64,000 nt of DNA from Lytechinus variegatus (Eukaryota > Echinodermata > Echinoidea > Temnopleuroida > Toxopneustidae): contig NC_054740.1 of assembly GCF_018143015.1 (NCBI RefSeq), positions 40,081,180-40,145,179 on the forward strand. Direction: 5' to 3'. This document shows, in pieces, positions 61,546 through 64,000 of this stretch. Numbering within the stretch: position 1 is the first letter of the stretch; each line of letters begins with the position of its first letter. The notes beneath the pieces are model-generated. The model searched no databases. It was not told the DNA's origin and saw only the letters and a program-made list of their open reading frames with translations. Position numbers and translations under genes: made by a program.

Positions 61546-63690
61546 AACTTGATTTATGCATTGTAATTTCACTGCTTTATATTTTACATATACAGGTATA
61601 TTGTATTTAAAATATATGGGTATTTTGCCAGCTGAAATGCAGAAAGTGTATTATAATAAACTTGTGAAAAAAAAATCTATGCTGCCTGCATACTTTTCTA
61701 TATGTGGGGCAGTTGTGTATAATTAGTGTGGATTGAGGATACAGAAAAATCATGTACATGTACTTGTATATTTGAGTAGCACTACCTCATATAATATATT
61801 ACGTAATTATTTTCCTCATCCTTAAATATGAATTAATATAACTATAATGCATGAGGGAGAATGAGAATGTAAACATGTAGAATGGAAATGCTAAATTTCT
61901 AATATATATTTTCAAATGATTCTCACATCTATACCTACAAGATTCTGCATTGTGCAGATAGGATTTCAATTTTGTTTTCCTCAATTGTACTTTAATTCAG
62001 AATCATTAACCTTGTTTTCCTGCCTAAAATATTGATTTGGGAAGATGTCTGTATGGCATGTGTAGGTAAAAATCACTTTCATTAACCAGTTCAGCATTTG
62101 ATAATATAAGTGTATGATGCCAACTTTGTATTGTTTGTTTTTCTTTTAAATTCACATTTCAATAATGACTTCGGTCAAACTGATTTCCTATTAATAAACT
62201 ATTTTTTTTTTTGGGGGGGGATTCATAAGTTTGTAATATTAGTTTTATTTACCTTTATTTATAAAGCTGGGCTGTTGTTGTTTTTTATATAAATTGTTTT
62301 ATTTACTATTGTTTTGTTCATTCAAATCCACATTTTAGTATTATGTGGAGAATTGTCTAGTGGTTAACTCTCTGAGGCTGTATGGTAAAATTTTCTCCCT
62401 GAAATTTCCCTCCATTTTTAGGTTGGTGACTTTGTGTAGACATTCTAATCACTTGCATTAGGTTGACCTCTGTAATACACAATACTTTAATATTTTTTAG
62501 TCAACTGGTCCTTTAATGAAATGCCTCCCAGAATATCTCTAACCTGCATAACCTTTCAAATTTTTAATGCTTTATTATTTGTCTATTTTTTACAGGTACA
62601 TGTACGCGAACTGTATGATTTATTTGCCAATGGATGCATTTTACTGAACCTTAATCGAACATTCAGAATTCTACCATATACATGTAAATCATTTTAGATT
62701 ATTATTATTATTATTTGGTGGGGGAACAAAAATAAAAGAAAGTTGTGAAAGAAAATATATTGTTTTGATTTCTGAATAGATATACATTGTGCATATGCAT
62801 ATTTGATAACTACAGCCCCAAGATTTGCAATTTTTAAAGAAAATCGATTATCCACAAGACAACTTGTTCTATTATAATGTAAAAACTATTTTTAAGATCT
62901 ACCCATATAAGAAGACAGAGTAATTTATTGGAACTTGGTTAATGAACAAATAAAGCTATTTTTATATCCCTTATTTCGCATTGGAAATTTATGATACATG
63001 GCATTTTCTTGTATATTCAGCATTTCTGAAATAATTTCTCTCTCATGTGTACTAATAACATGGGTCTCTTTCATATTGAAACTCTACGGAGTGTGTGTGT
63101 GTGTGTAAAGTGTTCATTAAAGATTTGAAATTGAACAATTTTGCTCGGATCAATATTCCTTCATATCTAGAACTGAATATACATGTATTATGTTTACTTA
63201 ATATTCTTTCGTTATCGTGAATCTTGCTTTATATTGTGTTAATAATAGATATTGATTTTATTTATTGTAAATTTGAATTTCTGTTGTACCAGTATTCTTT
63301 TTACGTTCGGAACGAAGCATATGCAATGTGTTTACTCTTCCAGTCTATTGTATTTCTATTATACGTGTATATATAAAAAAGGCTAAATAATATGTAGTGA
63401 ATACAGAGTAAGTAGAAATATAATCTCATGTGTTTTCAATTGAAATTGTAATGTATGCCTTTATTGGCCCCAACAGATTTTCTGTTTGTACATAATGAAG
63501 TAGATTTGTACAGTTTTGTGGATACTGTATGTAATTCTTTAGTGTCAAGTCGTGATATTTTTTTTTCTTTGAATGCAACCACTATATAATATAGTGCAGG
63601 GCATACATGTATATGATTTCTGGTTGAATAAAATGAGAAATCATGTTGTGGAAAACAAAATAAGTTGTGAAGTAGGAGTCATTGATGGCG
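61546..63690. other. AT-rich non-coding stretch
   Basis: No gene, tRNA or clear repeat boundary was recognised. AATAAA words at about 61653, 62946 and 63625 and a (GT)n run near 63090 are the only notable items. Confidence 0.4.
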
Positions 63691-63699
63691 GTGGTAATA

Positions 63700-63990
63700 C
63701 TTTTGAGGGTCTGATGATGATGATGATGATGAACATGATGATGGCGATGATGTAGATGATGACGACAATGATGATGATAATGTTGAAAGTGATTGCAATG
63801 ATGGAGATGATGATTGATGGTTGTAGTGTAAAAGATTTTTATTCTGGTGATTACTATGATGGTCATGATGGTGGTGATGAAAATAATGACATTGGTGATT
63901 TGATACTTTCATTGTTTTGACAATGATGGTTGTATTGACAATTAAATGTAGTGTAGGTGATGATGATGTTTATGATGATGAGGCTGACAT
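63700..63990 (+). repeat. (GAT)n microsatellite at window end
   Basis: GATGATGATGATGA with interruptions. The His- and Ser-rich minus-strand frames and the poly-Met plus frame are artefacts. Confidence 0.9.
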
Positions 63991-64000
63991 ACTCTTTTAA

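Overview
The window is animal nuclear DNA: small exons with GT-AG splice sites, large introns, and many short non-coding transposable elements. The repeat content suggests a marine invertebrate deuterostome, most likely an echinoderm such as a sea urchin. The signs are foldback elements with CTTACAAAGAGTTG ends, tRNA-derived SINEs, TTAA-flanked MITEs and frequent ACATGTA-type words. The organism assignment is inference. Exons were assembled by hand from reading frame, splice sites and similarity to remembered family sequences.

Three protein-coding genes are supported. (1) COA5/PET191, a mitochondrial cytochrome c oxidase assembly factor, is on the minus strand at 2966-4677 with 3 coding exons and 81 residues. 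(2) UNC50 is on the plus strand at 12711-19735 with 7 coding exons and 267 residues. It encodes a Golgi/ER multi-pass membrane protein. COA5 and UNC50 are head to head, as I recall them in human, but here an 8 kb gap filled with repeats separates them. (3) A very large Sfmbt gene lies on the plus strand at about 28322-55731, with some 17 exons and about 1762 residues. Its domain order is FCS zinc finger, four MBT repeats, a long disordered linker and a C-terminal SAM domain. This is the layout of fly Sfmbt, the Polycomb PhoRC subunit. The vertebrate relatives I know have either the zinc finger or the SAM domain, not both.

Layout: 1-2.9 kb repeats; 2.9-4.7 kb COA5; 4.7-12.7 kb divergent intergenic region with nested MITEs and a 929 bp near-perfect palindrome ending about 250 bp before the UNC50 start codon; 12.7-19.7 kb UNC50; 19.9-27.8 kb repeats, SINEs and microsatellites; 27.8-28.3 kb probable Sfmbt promoter and first exon; 28.3-36.6 kb large first intron, holding a 3 kb element with many copies of TGTCCCATAAGTCACA; 36.6-55.7 kb Sfmbt coding exons; 55.7-64 kb 3' UTR or intergenic sequence and repeats.

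The most notable observations are the combined FCS-MBT-SAM protein, a five-copy 75 bp array of a splice acceptor plus the start of its exon (one upstream copy is open and in frame), the long palindrome next to UNC50, and the retained COA5-UNC50 pair. No operons, CRISPR arrays or complete autonomous transposons were seen. Most long open frames outside these exons are repeat artefacts, including the poly-Met and poly-Ile frames over (GAT)n tracts.
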